Notes under the pieces: generated by a model
What the model was told of the DNA's origin: nothing
Database searches by the model: none
The model's input: the letters and a program-made list of their open reading frames with translations, nothing else
Program-made: the position numbers and the translations under genes
Origin: Pseudomonadales bacterium
GTDB lineage: Bacteria; Pseudomonadota; Gammaproteobacteria; Pseudomonadales; Azotimanducaceae
Direction of reading: 5' to 3'
Length of the DNA: 33,414 bases
Assembly (NCBI GenBank): GCA_019090385.1
Contig: JAHRWB010000031.1
Location: forward strand, 1-33,414
Shown: one piece after another, positions 25,660 to 33,414 of the stretch
How the letters are laid out: every line of letters starts with the position of its first letter
Position numbering within the stretch: the first letter of the stretch is position 1

Positions 25660-27243
25660 TTAAAACTGAAAAATAAAGTTAAGCACAGTCTCGGCACGAC
25701 GATTGCCTGCTTCCCCCCACAAATCACCAAGATTCCAGGGTCCTTGCTCCTGACCGTTCAGGCGCCAGTAAAAATACTGATCTACTTTCAAAACAAGGTG
25801 TTTTGAGTGCAAGTATTCCAGCGTGAGTTTGTTATAGCCTCCAGTTGAAAGTGGATCAAAGGCAAGGACAACGCGTGGCTTCCAACGACCGCCGGCGCCA
25901 TAATTGGTTGAAGCTGAAAAAGTGAAGACAAATTCATCACGATCACGCCGGTTCGTGTTGGTTCTGATAAAACGTTCAGGTATCACCTCGTTATTAATAC
26001 GTGCAGGAATAACGGCCGAGGTGCCCAGGTAGAAATTATTATAGTCCAGGAAGCGTCGCCAGAAAATCTGAGTAGAAATAAAGAAAGTGCTCTTATTGTT
26101 CAGCGCGCGAATCCAGGTCGGCCGATCGATGCCCAGGGCGATAACAGATTGCCATGCAGTATCGAATTGATCTCTATCAGGGTCAACGCTTAGTGGAGCA
26201 TCTGAGGCAATAGACACAGGAATACCCTTAGTAAAGGTGGTTTCCAGACGAAAGATGGATTGGGTAAACTTCTCTTCCGTAAAACTTGCGGTTAGTCCTA
26301 CCGTGTGCGTGCGTGGGTTGACTCTTTCAATAACCGAATAGTACGTGTCGTCTATTATCTCTGCCAGGTCAGAACGGACCCTGGAGCCAGTACTAGAAGA
26401 AAACCCGTAGTAATAGTTAAAACTAAATTCGATATCACTCCATATAGCTTTAAAGCGAAATCCACCTTGTCCGTTGCTTAGTTTATTGCTTGGGCTTAAA
26501 TCCCGCACATCAACATTCAAGTTGAGAATTTCGCCGTCGACAATAGTAGAGTTGGCTCTTTCAGCCAGTCCTGCACCAGTATACGCCCAGGGTCGTCCGG
26601 GATCGGTGGTTATTTTGTTGGGCCTGACATCCGCAGGTACCCACACTACTTCCAGAAAAGACTCGTCAAATGGCCCTATCTTGCCAATGTCGTAAATGCC
26701 CCTGGCCATCCATAGGGGTATACGAATATCTTCCCATGACTCTCTGGTCCAGTGCCAGCTTAGATCCAAAGGATTAATGATATCCAGTGCCCGGAAATTA
26801 TCCGTTTCCCCCCACACAATTTGTTGGCGACCCAGGCGAAGCGTAAAAGGGGGGGCTACAAAATCGATAAAAGCTTCACGAAGTTTGTACTCGGATTTCC
26901 CGCCACTTGCACCGTTAAAGACATCATCTCTAAGATCGTAGACAGAGTCGTATACGCCGCGAGCAGAAAAAGTGAAGGTTGCCTCTTCGATGGGGCCGGC
27001 CGAAAAGCGTCCAAATGCTTGATTTTCGCGCAAGAAATAATATTTACCATCCAACTGAGCGGTATTGCGCTGCTGGATCAGTTTGCCGCCGTGAAAGCCT
27101 GAAGCGCGAAATATATTCTGTGCTTTAATGACACCTTCCAGCTCGATATCTTCGCCGATATCAATAATACCCCATGCGTGAGTGGAAAATAGAACCGAGC
27201 CCAATAGCAGCAAAACAATCTGTTTTAGGTTTTTGGTGTTCAT
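25660..27243 (-). CDS. DUF1302 family outer-membrane protein
   Basis: A 527-residue exported protein. Residues 1-24 are a signal peptide ending in THAWG. The mature part begins with ELEGVIKAQNIFRASG and then consists of alternating aromatic and hydrophobic strands, ending in a terminal Phe (VLNFIFQF), as expected for an outer-membrane beta-barrel. Family landmarks are LREAFIDFVAPPFTLRLGRQQIVWGETDNFRALDIINPLDLSWHW (in two parts) and FSFNYYYGF. DUF1302 genes usually sit beside DUF1329 genes, and here the DUF1329 gene is 88 bases upstream. In other gammaproteobacteria the pair is found with hydrophobic-compound or lipid handling genes; the ligand here is unknown. Confidence 0.88.
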   Translation of the reverse strand: MNTKNLKQIVLLLLGSVLFSTHAWGIIDIGEDIELEGVIKAQNIFRASGFHGGKLIQQRNTAQLDGKYYFLRENQAFGRFSAGPIEEATFTFSARGVYDSVYDLRDDVFNGASGGKSEYKLREAFIDFVAPPFTLRLGRQQIVWGETDNFRALDIINPLDLSWHWTRESWEDIRIPLWMARGIYDIGKIGPFDESFLEVVWVPADVRPNKITTDPGRPWAYTGAGLAERANSTIVDGEILNLNVDVRDLSPSNKLSNGQGGFRFKAIWSDIEFSFNYYYGFSSSTGSRVRSDLAEIIDDTYYSVIERVNPRTHTVGLTASFTEEKFTQSIFRLETTFTKGIPVSIASDAPLSVDPDRDQFDTAWQSVIALGIDRPTWIRALNNKSTFFISTQIFWRRFLDYNNFYLGTSAVIPARINNEVIPERFIRTNTNRRDRDEFVFTFSASTNYGAGGRWKPRVVLAFDPLSTGGYNKLTLEYLHSKHLVLKVDQYFYWRLNGQEQGPWNLGDLWGEAGNRRAETVLNFIFQF

Positions 27244-27331
27244 GTTTTATTGGCCTTGCAAGAATAAGGATAAAACAGGGGCCGGGGACAGTGGCTCCCT
27301 GTGTGAAACGAGCAGTTTTAGATATTTTTCG

Positions 27332-28663
27332 TTAGCGCCGGCCGCTGGCCATATTGCGCAGTGAAAATACTTGCTTAGCCCGTGCGGCGGTATATTCACG
27401 TCTGTTTGTGTAACAATGTGTCAGCGATGCGTGTGGCTTTTTTGCGTGAATATCGGTTTGGCCCAGATGCAGAAAAACCTGAGCACCTAGACTTTTGGAG
27501 TAATCTTGTTTGAAAAACGGGGCTTGCTCAGGTGGCTCGATATCATAATATTCTGAGTATTTTAGGAAATGTTGATTCATACGCAGTAATTGATCATCTT
27601 TTTTGTCAAAAGCAAACATCCAGTGGGTCCAGTAAGTTTCTGCATCTACAAATACTATTCTCCCGCTGTAAGGATGGTTTTTGGTTTTAGGTTGGATGAG
27701 CAATACGTGCGCGTCACGCACTTCCCAGCGCGCATTATGTGGTACCCACTGATGGGGGCCTCCGAATTCTGGGTTGGTGCGCACATTGATGGTGGCAAGA
27801 ACTTTACGTTTGCCCAAATAAGTCCAGTCGTTTTCATAGACTTTACCACCGAAGCCGTTGGAATCTTCTCGAATGCTATCTTTACCGTTCACTTCACCTG
27901 TCCGCTCTGATGCGAGTGACCGGCGGGGCTTGCGCTGCGCGGGCATATAAATCCAGCCGGAATTTTCTTTATGATGATCAATATATTCGATGCTTAGATT
28001 TTTGAAGCCCGCCATATCCCGTGGTGAGCGGAATTCCGATACACTTTTGCTTTTGACCTCTTCATAACCTGGTATCAGACTATGGTCACCATGGGCAAAG
28101 GTTGTATTAGTTGCAGTGAATTCCATGACGCGATCCAGCTTGCCACCTTCGCTGCGCAACCAGGTTACCATGGGCATAACATAGTCACCCTTTCCCGGCC
28201 GCCATAACATGTTCCAGATTACCTTTTGAGCCGCAAGCTTGTCGTCTGCCTCAATTATGGGGAAAGGGAACCCTCCCCCGGTAAATCCTACCAGAGTGCC
28301 TTCTTCATCTAGCGCGTAGTCGGATGCAACACTTTTGCCCCAGTCATCCGGGGCAGGATAGTGACCGGTTGTCGCAACTTCCATATCCATTCCGTCGAAA
28401 ATATAGTATTTCCAGGCTGAATGCGGAATGAGTGACTCGAGCACAGATACTCTGTCTTTCTCGGTTAAATGCCGGCCTGCCTCGATAGCCTGGGGGCCAG
28501 GGCGTGAATTATCAATCCAATCTCGCAGCGCTTGATAGCTCTGGTCTTCAGCAGCGATGGTCGTAGCTGATAATACGAACAGCGTAGCCATCAAAGAAGC
28601 CAATATCGTATTTGAGAGAAAATGCCGGGCCCATTTTGCGTGGGAGAAAGGTGAATTTTTCAT
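27332..28663 (-). CDS. DUF1329 family periplasmic protein
   Basis: A 443-residue exported protein with a long N-terminal signal (hydrophobic LASLMATLFVLSATTIAA, residues about 19-37) and GGAAGGA about 7 bases before its ATG. The mature part holds the DUF1329 landmarks: RHLTEKDRVSVLESLIPHSA, GFTGGGFPFPIIE, KVIWNMLWRPGKGDYVMP, YMPAQRKPRRSLA, DDW near the start, and VPHNARWEVRDAHVLL late on. The fold is related to lipoprotein-sorting factors that carry acyl chains, which fits a periplasmic carrier partnered with the DUF1302 barrel. It is the first gene of the pair, and its upstream region shares a possible operator with the divergent enzyme genes. Confidence 0.88.
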   Translation of the reverse strand: MKNSPFSHAKWARHFLSNTILASLMATLFVLSATTIAAEDQSYQALRDWIDNSRPGPQAIEAGRHLTEKDRVSVLESLIPHSAWKYYIFDGMDMEVATTGHYPAPDDWGKSVASDYALDEEGTLVGFTGGGFPFPIIEADDKLAAQKVIWNMLWRPGKGDYVMPMVTWLRSEGGKLDRVMEFTATNTTFAHGDHSLIPGYEEVKSKSVSEFRSPRDMAGFKNLSIEYIDHHKENSGWIYMPAQRKPRRSLASERTGEVNGKDSIREDSNGFGGKVYENDWTYLGKRKVLATINVRTNPEFGGPHQWVPHNARWEVRDAHVLLIQPKTKNHPYSGRIVFVDAETYWTHWMFAFDKKDDQLLRMNQHFLKYSEYYDIEPPEQAPFFKQDYSKSLGAQVFLHLGQTDIHAKKPHASLTHCYTNRREYTAARAKQVFSLRNMASGRR

Positions 28664-28988
28664 AGATATCCTTCCTAAATGTTATAAAAAGACAACTTGC
28701 TGAATGCGAAATCAACGTAATAGTGCGTAGAGCATATCCCTTTATAAATATTTTTCATATATTTATACAGAGCACTTTTATCAGATATACGGAGCACTTT
28801 TATCAGATAAAAGTAAACATCAGGCAATCATTGTTAACTAACAATTGACCTTCAGGCTCACATGATTGTGTTTGCATGGGCAAACAATTTAAGTTTTGTG
28901 GAGTAAACACCGGGTAATTGCTATTGAGTTTGACTATGCCACAAAGGGTATTGCAAAGTGGCAACGGCAACTAGATAAGGTAAATTGA
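28664..28988. other. Divergent promoter region, AT-rich
   Basis: This 325-base region lies between the leftward DUF1329 gene and the rightward epimerase-like gene and must carry both promoters. It is AT-rich and contains a tandem repeat and palindrome at 28771-28813. No gene is apparent in it. Confidence 0.6.
28771..28813. promoter_or_regulatory. Tandem direct repeat with palindrome, probable operator
   Basis: AGCACTTTTATCAGATA occurs at 28771-28787 and again, identically, at 28793-28809. The copies are 22 bases apart, about two helical turns. The second copy extends into a perfect palindrome with a one-base centre: CTTTTATC-A-GATAAAAG at 28797-28813. The first copy carries the same left half at 28775-28782 but a degenerate right half. 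It lies about 110-135 bases upstream of the DUF1329 start and about 175-215 bases before the epimerase start. Two dimers binding side by side on one face of the DNA is the obvious reading. No regulator gene is present in the window. Confidence 0.55.
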
Positions 28989-30098
28989 ATGAAAGCATTA
29001 ATAATTGGTGGTACTGGTCCGACAGGGCCATACCTTGTAAATGGTTTGCTGCAATTGGGATATGAGGTGTCAATCATGCACCGTGGCACTCACGACAGTG
29101 ATGAGATACCTGCCTTTGTTGAGCGGATCATTGGTGATCCACATTTTCGTGAATCCTTACACGAAGCCCTAGATGGCCGCTATTTCGATCTCATTATTGC
29201 TACCTATGGCCGCATTCGATTTATTGCAGAAGTAGTTGCTGACATGACAGACCGGCTCATTACCATTGGAGGTTCGCCCAGTTATAGTGGCTTAATACAA
29301 CCTGATGATGTGTTCCCCAGCGGTGTACGGACACCATTGCCGGAAGATGCACCAATGGTTAAAAGTGAAGAAGAATTTCGTTTTGGGTATTTGGTGCGTA
29401 TTACTGAAGATGCAGTAATGCAGGGGCATGCTGATGGGCTTTATAATGCGACGCATTTTCGCTATCCCGTAATTTATGGGCCCCGCCAAATCATTCCACC
29501 TATGTGGCCTATCATGCGCCGTCTGATGGATGGTCGGCAGCATATAGTATTGCCGGATGGAGGGTTGACTTTGATTACGCGTGGATACTCTGAAAATGTT
29601 GCCCATGCGGTATTGCTCGCTGTCCAACAACCCGAAGCTTCTGCGGGTGAAATTTATAATTGCAGTGATGAAACTCAGTTCACGCTGGCCCAGTGGGTGC
29701 AGGTAATAGCCAAATCAATGGGTGGGGAGCTAGAAGTAATTAGTGTACCTGACGAGTTTGCTTATCCGTCACGCAGCTTGATGATGTTTTACGGGCCCTC
29801 GGATCACCACCTATTTGATCTTTATAAGCTTAAATCCCAACTGGGTTATACCGATCCAGTACCCGCGCTTGAGGCAACTCAAAAAGCAGTACGGTGGTAT
29901 CAGGATAATCCTCCCCAAGAGCCTCGCAGTTTTGTTAGTGATCTACAACAGCATTATCGTACTGAAGATGACATGCTCGATATTTATCGAGATGCCGCCA
30001 AGCGTTTTGCTGCGGTTGAACGTATTGAGAGGGATTTTCATCATCCGTATCCGCACCCGAAAGAGCCTGGCCTGGACAGAGACCATCGCAATAGATAA
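28989..30098 (+). CDS. NAD(P)-dependent epimerase/dehydratase-like SDR enzyme
   Basis: A 369-residue cytoplasmic Rossmann-fold enzyme. The N-terminal G-G-T-G-P-T-G motif (residues 7-13) binds NAD(P) and follows a start with ATAAGG about 9 bases upstream. A later YFDLIIATYGRIRFIAEVV segment and a RYPVIYGPRQIIPPMWP block are typical of extended SDR proteins. The usual active-site Y-x-x-x-K is not clear: the best candidate is Y-L-V-R-I near residue 136, with Arg in place of Lys. The reaction may thus differ from a classic epimerase. It forms an apparent two-gene unit with the quinone oxidoreductase-like gene 69 bases downstream. Substrate unknown. Confidence 0.8.
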   Translation: MKALIIGGTGPTGPYLVNGLLQLGYEVSIMHRGTHDSDEIPAFVERIIGDPHFRESLHEALDGRYFDLIIATYGRIRFIAEVVADMTDRLITIGGSPSYSGLIQPDDVFPSGVRTPLPEDAPMVKSEEEFRFGYLVRITEDAVMQGHADGLYNATHFRYPVIYGPRQIIPPMWPIMRRLMDGRQHIVLPDGGLTLITRGYSENVAHAVLLAVQQPEASAGEIYNCSDETQFTLAQWVQVIAKSMGGELEVISVPDEFAYPSRSLMMFYGPSDHHLFDLYKLKSQLGYTDPVPALEATQKAVRWYQDNPPQEPRSFVSDLQQHYRTEDDMLDIYRDAAKRFAAVERIERDFHHPYPHPKEPGLDRDHRNR

Positions 30099-30166
30099 AC
30101 GACTGTTACAGCGCATTTTTGTCAGGGGACACTGCTCGACTGATAAATGACAAGAAGGACAATAAA

Positions 30167-31135
30167 ATGAAAGCCGTTATGCTGATACCGCAATCCGGTG
30201 GTGCCAAACCAGAGTTACAAGAAATACCCGAGCCCAGCATTCGCGACAATGAAGTATTGGTGAGAGTGCATGCCACCGCCATTAATCGCGGGGAAATTCC
30301 GGGCCTGAAAATGTTTGTAACAGGTAAGCCTCGTATTTCCGGAATTGAGTTAGCCGGTGAAATAGTCGCTTTGGGTGGTGCTGTTTCTGGATTTCAGGTG
30401 GGTGATCGTGTGATGGCACAAACCCGTCAAAGCCACGCGGAATATGTTGCAGTGAATGAACAGCTTCTGATCCGTATTCCTGATGCTATGAGCTGGTCTG
30501 AAGCGGCGGCAATCCCAAATGTGATGGTTACTACTCATGATGCAATCGTGACTAACGGCCAATTGAAGCCAGGTGAAACTGTGCTGGTGAATGCAGCCTC
30601 ATCGGGTATTGGTGTTATGGCTATTCAAGTCGCCAAGGCACTAGGGGCCGGGCAAATCATAGCTTCCAGTCGGAGCGCCGCCAAACTGGATGCCTTGGCT
30701 GCAATAGGTGCTGATCATTTGGTGGATTTATCTACACAAAAAATATTGGACGTTGTTGACCGCTGTACTGATAAAAAAGGTGTTGATCTTATTATAGATT
30801 CAGTGGGCGCAGAGGCTTTCCAGGATAATATGTCAGTATTGGCAGTCCAGGGCCGACTAATCGGCGTAGGGCGCTTGGGTGGAGAAATAGCACAAATTGA
30901 TCTTGATTTGCTGGCATTAAAACGTATTCGTTTAATTGGCGTAACCTTTCGTACCCGCAATTTGGAGGAAACAATTCAATGCACACAGAGTTGTATTAAG
31001 GACCTAATAAAACCGTTAGAAAGTGGGCAAATAAGGGGTATAGTGGATTCTAGTTTTCCCTTGGCCGACGTCAGTGCGGCACATGAATATATGCTCGCTG
31101 AAACTCATACTGGAAAAATTATTCTTACCCTTTGA
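30167..31135 (+). CDS. Quinone oxidoreductase-like MDR dehydrogenase
   Basis: A 322-residue cytoplasmic enzyme from the ATG at 30167, which has AAGAAGGA 7 bases upstream; an earlier in-frame GTG at 30119 gives 16 further residues with no support. The medium-chain dehydrogenase layout is clear: N-terminal GroES-like domain (VLVRVHATAINRGEIPG, GIELAGEIVALGGAV) and an NADPH-binding domain with AASSGIGVMAIQVAKALGA and GADHLVDLSTQ. It lacks the Cys/His ligands of zinc-dependent alcohol dehydrogenases, which places it with the zinc-free quinone and enoyl reductases. The substrate is probably an alpha,beta-unsaturated carbonyl or a quinone. It follows the SDR enzyme and may share its pathway. Confidence 0.88.
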   Translation: MKAVMLIPQSGGAKPELQEIPEPSIRDNEVLVRVHATAINRGEIPGLKMFVTGKPRISGIELAGEIVALGGAVSGFQVGDRVMAQTRQSHAEYVAVNEQLLIRIPDAMSWSEAAAIPNVMVTTHDAIVTNGQLKPGETVLVNAASSGIGVMAIQVAKALGAGQIIASSRSAAKLDALAAIGADHLVDLSTQKILDVVDRCTDKKGVDLIIDSVGAEAFQDNMSVLAVQGRLIGVGRLGGEIAQIDLDLLALKRIRLIGVTFRTRNLEETIQCTQSCIKDLIKPLESGQIRGIVDSSFPLADVSAAHEYMLAETHTGKIILTL

Positions 31136-31587
31136 AGAGTGAGTGGATTTGGCCGACTATGCACTCCTACGCCTTCAATGATTTTGTGATTCGAAAATCA
31201 AGGTTAACGGTCCAATCTAATTTGGTTAAGCGCAAATATTAGAGAGTGCAGGATATACCTATTAATAGTGCATAGATAGAACGCCAAGGTGTCCAAGTAT
31301 GTTAACGCGAACTAATGGTTAGAAGGTATTGAGTATTTAGTGTTTAGTGTATGGACAAAGTAGTAGGTCTATTCTGAATTACTCTACATATCTGAGATAT
31401 TCGTTTATCAGTTTGGGAGTTTAGGTGGTAGCTAGATTACTTACATGTTCTCACAGGTTTGCGAGCAATTAGTCATATAATGCTGGTTGCATATATGAAA
31501 AAGACCGTTGAATACTAAGTGTGTATTTACATAAATGCTTGCATTCAGAACGGATAGTATCAGTAGCTCTAAATGTTGAGGGAATTA
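31136..31587. other. Non-coding AT-rich region upstream of the right-edge repeat protein
   Basis: I see no gene in these 452 bases. A TATAAT at 31476-31481 could be the -10 of the right-edge gene, giving a leader of about 100 bases, but there is no good -35 at the proper distance. A weak 7-pair hairpin (TGATTTT with AAAATCA, 31179-31200) lies 45 bases after the oxidoreductase stop and lacks a T-run. Confidence 0.5.
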
Positions 31588-33414
31588 ATGATCGAATTCA
31601 AGAAGACTACATTACGCAGTCTAGCGTTATCGATTAGCGTGCTAGTTACTTTTTTTTCAAGCTATACACTTCTGGCTGTTGAATTAGAAGTTAGCTTTGA
31701 AACTGGTTTTTATAGTACCGTTGACCCAGGTATAGAGAACCGATATGCCGAGAAAGGTTTTACATTATCTGCGCCTAGTCAACTTGATAATCACTTTGAC
31801 TCCGGACCTATTGGTGGTTTGCATCTGAGTACGCCCTTTTTGGTTTTTCATGAATTGGGATCCAATTCTGTAAACAATGTGGTGACCCTGAGTTTTGGTG
31901 GCCAGCTATTTGACCTTGTGAGTTTTGATCTTATATTGGATTCTCTTGCTCAACCGGATGCTGCGAACCCTGCAATGCTCGTTAGTGCATCTGATGGGCG
32001 GTCCCTTATTACAGTGGATGGTTTTCAGGGTACGTTATTGCCCGACTGGAAGGATATAACCTGGGTAACATTCGATATAATTTCAAGTAATTTTCAATCT
32101 GGAAACGTGGCGCTGGATAACCTGGTACTTGATAACCATCTGGAAATTGAGGTTGGCCTACCGGTTAAACAGCATGTGGCTTTCGCTAATCCCGCAAGTA
32201 ATGTTACACAACAGACATTTTTGAGGTTCATCAATATTCAAGAGGAGCCTGTAACAGTCGAAGTTGTTGCTACGGATGATTCAGGTGTGGCTTCTCCGAA
32301 GGGCGTAGTGCAGTTTGAGCTTGCGGCCCAAGCGGCGTTGCAACTAAATGCTGAAGACTTGGAGAGCGGCAATCCTGGCAAAGGTATCCAAGGTCGATTG
32401 GGAGACGGTCGAGGCAAATGGCAATTATTAGTTGGTTCGTCCGCGGCGATCGAAATAATGAGTTTAATTCGCACTCCGGATGGTTTTCTAACCAGTCTTA
32501 CTGACGTTGCACCCAAGTCCTCACTGACGACAACGGAAGTTTACTTCGCGAACCCTGCGAGTAACCAAACACAGCAAAGTTTCCTGCGGGTAGTCAATCG
32601 TACAACCCAGTCTGGGATGGTTACGGTTACTGCCATAGATGATGCGGGAATAGCGGCCCCCGGTGGGGCGCTAACGTTTACGCTCGGTTCGTTAGAATCC
32701 AAGCAAATCAATAGTCTTGATTACGAATTGGGTAATGTAGAAAAAGGATTGATTGGCGCTCTTGGTGATGGAGCGGGAAAATGGCATCTAAGTATCAACT
32801 CTGATCTTGGTTTAGAGGTGATGAGCATGATTCGGACTAGTGATGGGTTTTTGACTAACCTGAGTGGAGTTACCCCGAAAGAAAGTGGTGTTGGCAACCG
32901 AGTATATTTTGTTAACCCGGCTAGCGAAATAGATCAGCAAACGTTCTTGCGCATAATTAATACTACTGACCAAGTTGGTAGTGTTACGCTTTCTGGTGTA
33001 GATGATGCGGGTAATATCGCGCCTGGTGGTGACCTTATTTTAAATTTGGATGCCTTTCAGTCTGTGCAGATAAACTCGAATGATCTCGAGCAGGGGAATT
33101 TGGATAAGGGCTTAATGGGATCTCTCGGAGATGGAGAGGGGCGCTGGACTATGAGTATTTCTTCTACATTAGGCATCGAAGTTATGAGCCTGATTCGTAC
33201 TTCGGATGGGTTTGTTACCAATTTGAGTAAAGCGACACCCAAACTAAATTCTACCCAAAATGATGCTTTTATTGTTAATCCTGCCAGTAACGTAAATCAG
33301 AGGAGTTTCCTGAGAATAGTTAATCAATCAAATCAGGATGGTAATGTAATCGTGTCAGCAATTGATGACGCCGGGTCTGTGGCGCCAGGTGGTTCTATTT
33401 CTTTTAATATTATA
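31588..33414 (+). CDS. Exported protein with 121-residue repeats, 5' part (cut by window edge)
   Basis: The frame is open from the ATG at 31588 to the right edge: 609 residues visible, C-terminus missing. GAGGGA lies 4 bases before the ATG. Residues 1-31 are a signal peptide (hydrophobic LALSISVLVTFFSSYTLLA). Residues about 32-190 form a beta-sandwich-like domain of the sort seen in exported PEP-CTERM-type proteins (FETGFYSTVDPGIENRYAE, LFDLVSFDLILDS, VDGFQGTLLPDWKDITWVTF, NVALDNLVLDN). From residue 196 on it is built of 121-residue repeats, three complete and a fourth cut by the edge. They match the four repeats of the metallopeptidase at 3461-6871. No catalytic motif is visible yet. A secreted or cell-surface binding role is likely; further domains may lie outside the window. 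Confidence 0.88.
   Translation, partial: MIEFKKTTLRSLALSISVLVTFFSSYTLLAVELEVSFETGFYSTVDPGIENRYAEKGFTLSAPSQLDNHFDSGPIGGLHLSTPFLVFHELGSNSVNNVVTLSFGGQLFDLVSFDLILDSLAQPDAANPAMLVSASDGRSLITVDGFQGTLLPDWKDITWVTFDIISSNFQSGNVALDNLVLDNHLEIEVGLPVKQHVAFANPASNVTQQTFLRFINIQEEPVTVEVVATDDSGVASPKGVVQFELAAQAALQLNAEDLESGNPGKGIQGRLGDGRGKWQLLVGSSAAIEIMSLIRTPDGFLTSLTDVAPKSSLTTTEVYFANPASNQTQQSFLRVVNRTTQSGMVTVTAIDDAGIAAPGGALTFTLGSLESKQINSLDYELGNVEKGLIGALGDGAGKWHLSINSDLGLEVMSMIRTSDGFLTNLSGVTPKESGVGNRVYFVNPASEIDQQTFLRIINTTDQVGSVTLSGVDDAGNIAPGGDLILNLDAFQSVQINSNDLEQGNLDKGLMGSLGDGEGRWTMSISSTLGIEVMSLIRTSDGFVTNLSKATPKLNSTQNDAFIVNPASNVNQRSFLRIVNQSNQDGNVIVSAIDDAGSVAPGGSISFNII
32173..33414 (+). repeat. Tandem 121-residue protein repeats in the right-edge exported protein
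   Basis: Copies begin near residues 196, 318, 439 and 560 (32173, 32539, 32902 and 33265); the last is truncated by the window edge. Each keeps F-x-N-P-A-S, QQ(T/S)FLR, D-D-x-G, A-P-G-G, Q-I-N or Q-L-N, G-N-x-x-K-G, L-G-D-G-x-G-(K/R)-W and R-T-x-D-G-F. The DNA of the copies is well diverged, so the array is old rather than freshly amplified. Confidence 0.9.

Noticed and set aside
31179-31200. Hairpin after the quinone oxidoreductase gene as a terminator
   Set aside because: The stem is short and AT-rich, the loop is 8 bases, and no T-run follows.

Overview
This window looks like the chromosome of a marine-type gammaproteobacterium. The grounds are its gene families: a DUF1302/DUF1329 pair, a DUF1800/DUF1501 pair, a TPR-sulfotransferase and several exported repeat proteins. 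It has moderate GC and dense Shine-Dalgarno-type genes. This placement is inference from family content (a Cellvibrionales/Halieaceae-like group would fit), since no rRNA or marker gene is present. I saw no tRNA, rRNA, CRISPR array, transposase, integrase or phage gene.

Layout. (1) 1-7570, all minus strand, is an envelope and secretion block. It holds the 5' part of a DUF11-like surface protein cut by the window edge, a CsgG-like protein with a C-terminal SH3b domain, a DUF2799 lipoprotein, a zinc nucleoside deaminase, a large secreted reprolysin-like metallopeptidase with four C-terminal 120-residue repeats, and a small exported protein that looks like a detached protease pro-domain. (2) 7732-12696 holds a plus-strand TPR-sulfotransferase converging on a minus-strand HlyD adaptor and C39-peptidase ABC exporter pair. 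The three together recall the Xanthomonas raxST/raxA/raxB set, which sulfates and exports a peptide, but I found no precursor peptide. (3) 13122-17756 is a plus-strand run of a DUF1800 lipoprotein, a Tat-exported DUF1501 protein, an ECF sigma factor, a probable membrane anti-sigma factor and a small exported helical protein. (4) 17972-21080 holds an ammonium transporter, a cation diffusion facilitator and an enoyl-CoA hydratase-family protein. (5) 25384-21276, minus strand, is a tight operon of a cyclic 2,3-diphosphoglycerate synthetase-like P-loop protein, carbamate kinase and an FtsH protease outside its usual gene neighbourhood. (6) 28663-25660, minus strand, is the DUF1329/DUF1302 outer-membrane pair. 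It is divergent from a plus-strand SDR epimerase-like enzyme and a quinone oxidoreductase-like enzyme, and the shared upstream region carries a tandem repeat and palindrome resembling an operator. (7) 31588 to the right edge is another exported protein, carrying at least 3.4 copies of the same 120-residue repeat as the metallopeptidase 25 kb away on the other strand.

The strongest candidates for something undescribed are the 120-121-residue repeat domain shared by two otherwise unrelated exported proteins, the Rax-like sulfation/export set without a visible substrate, and the cDPGS-like/carbamate kinase/FtsH operon.
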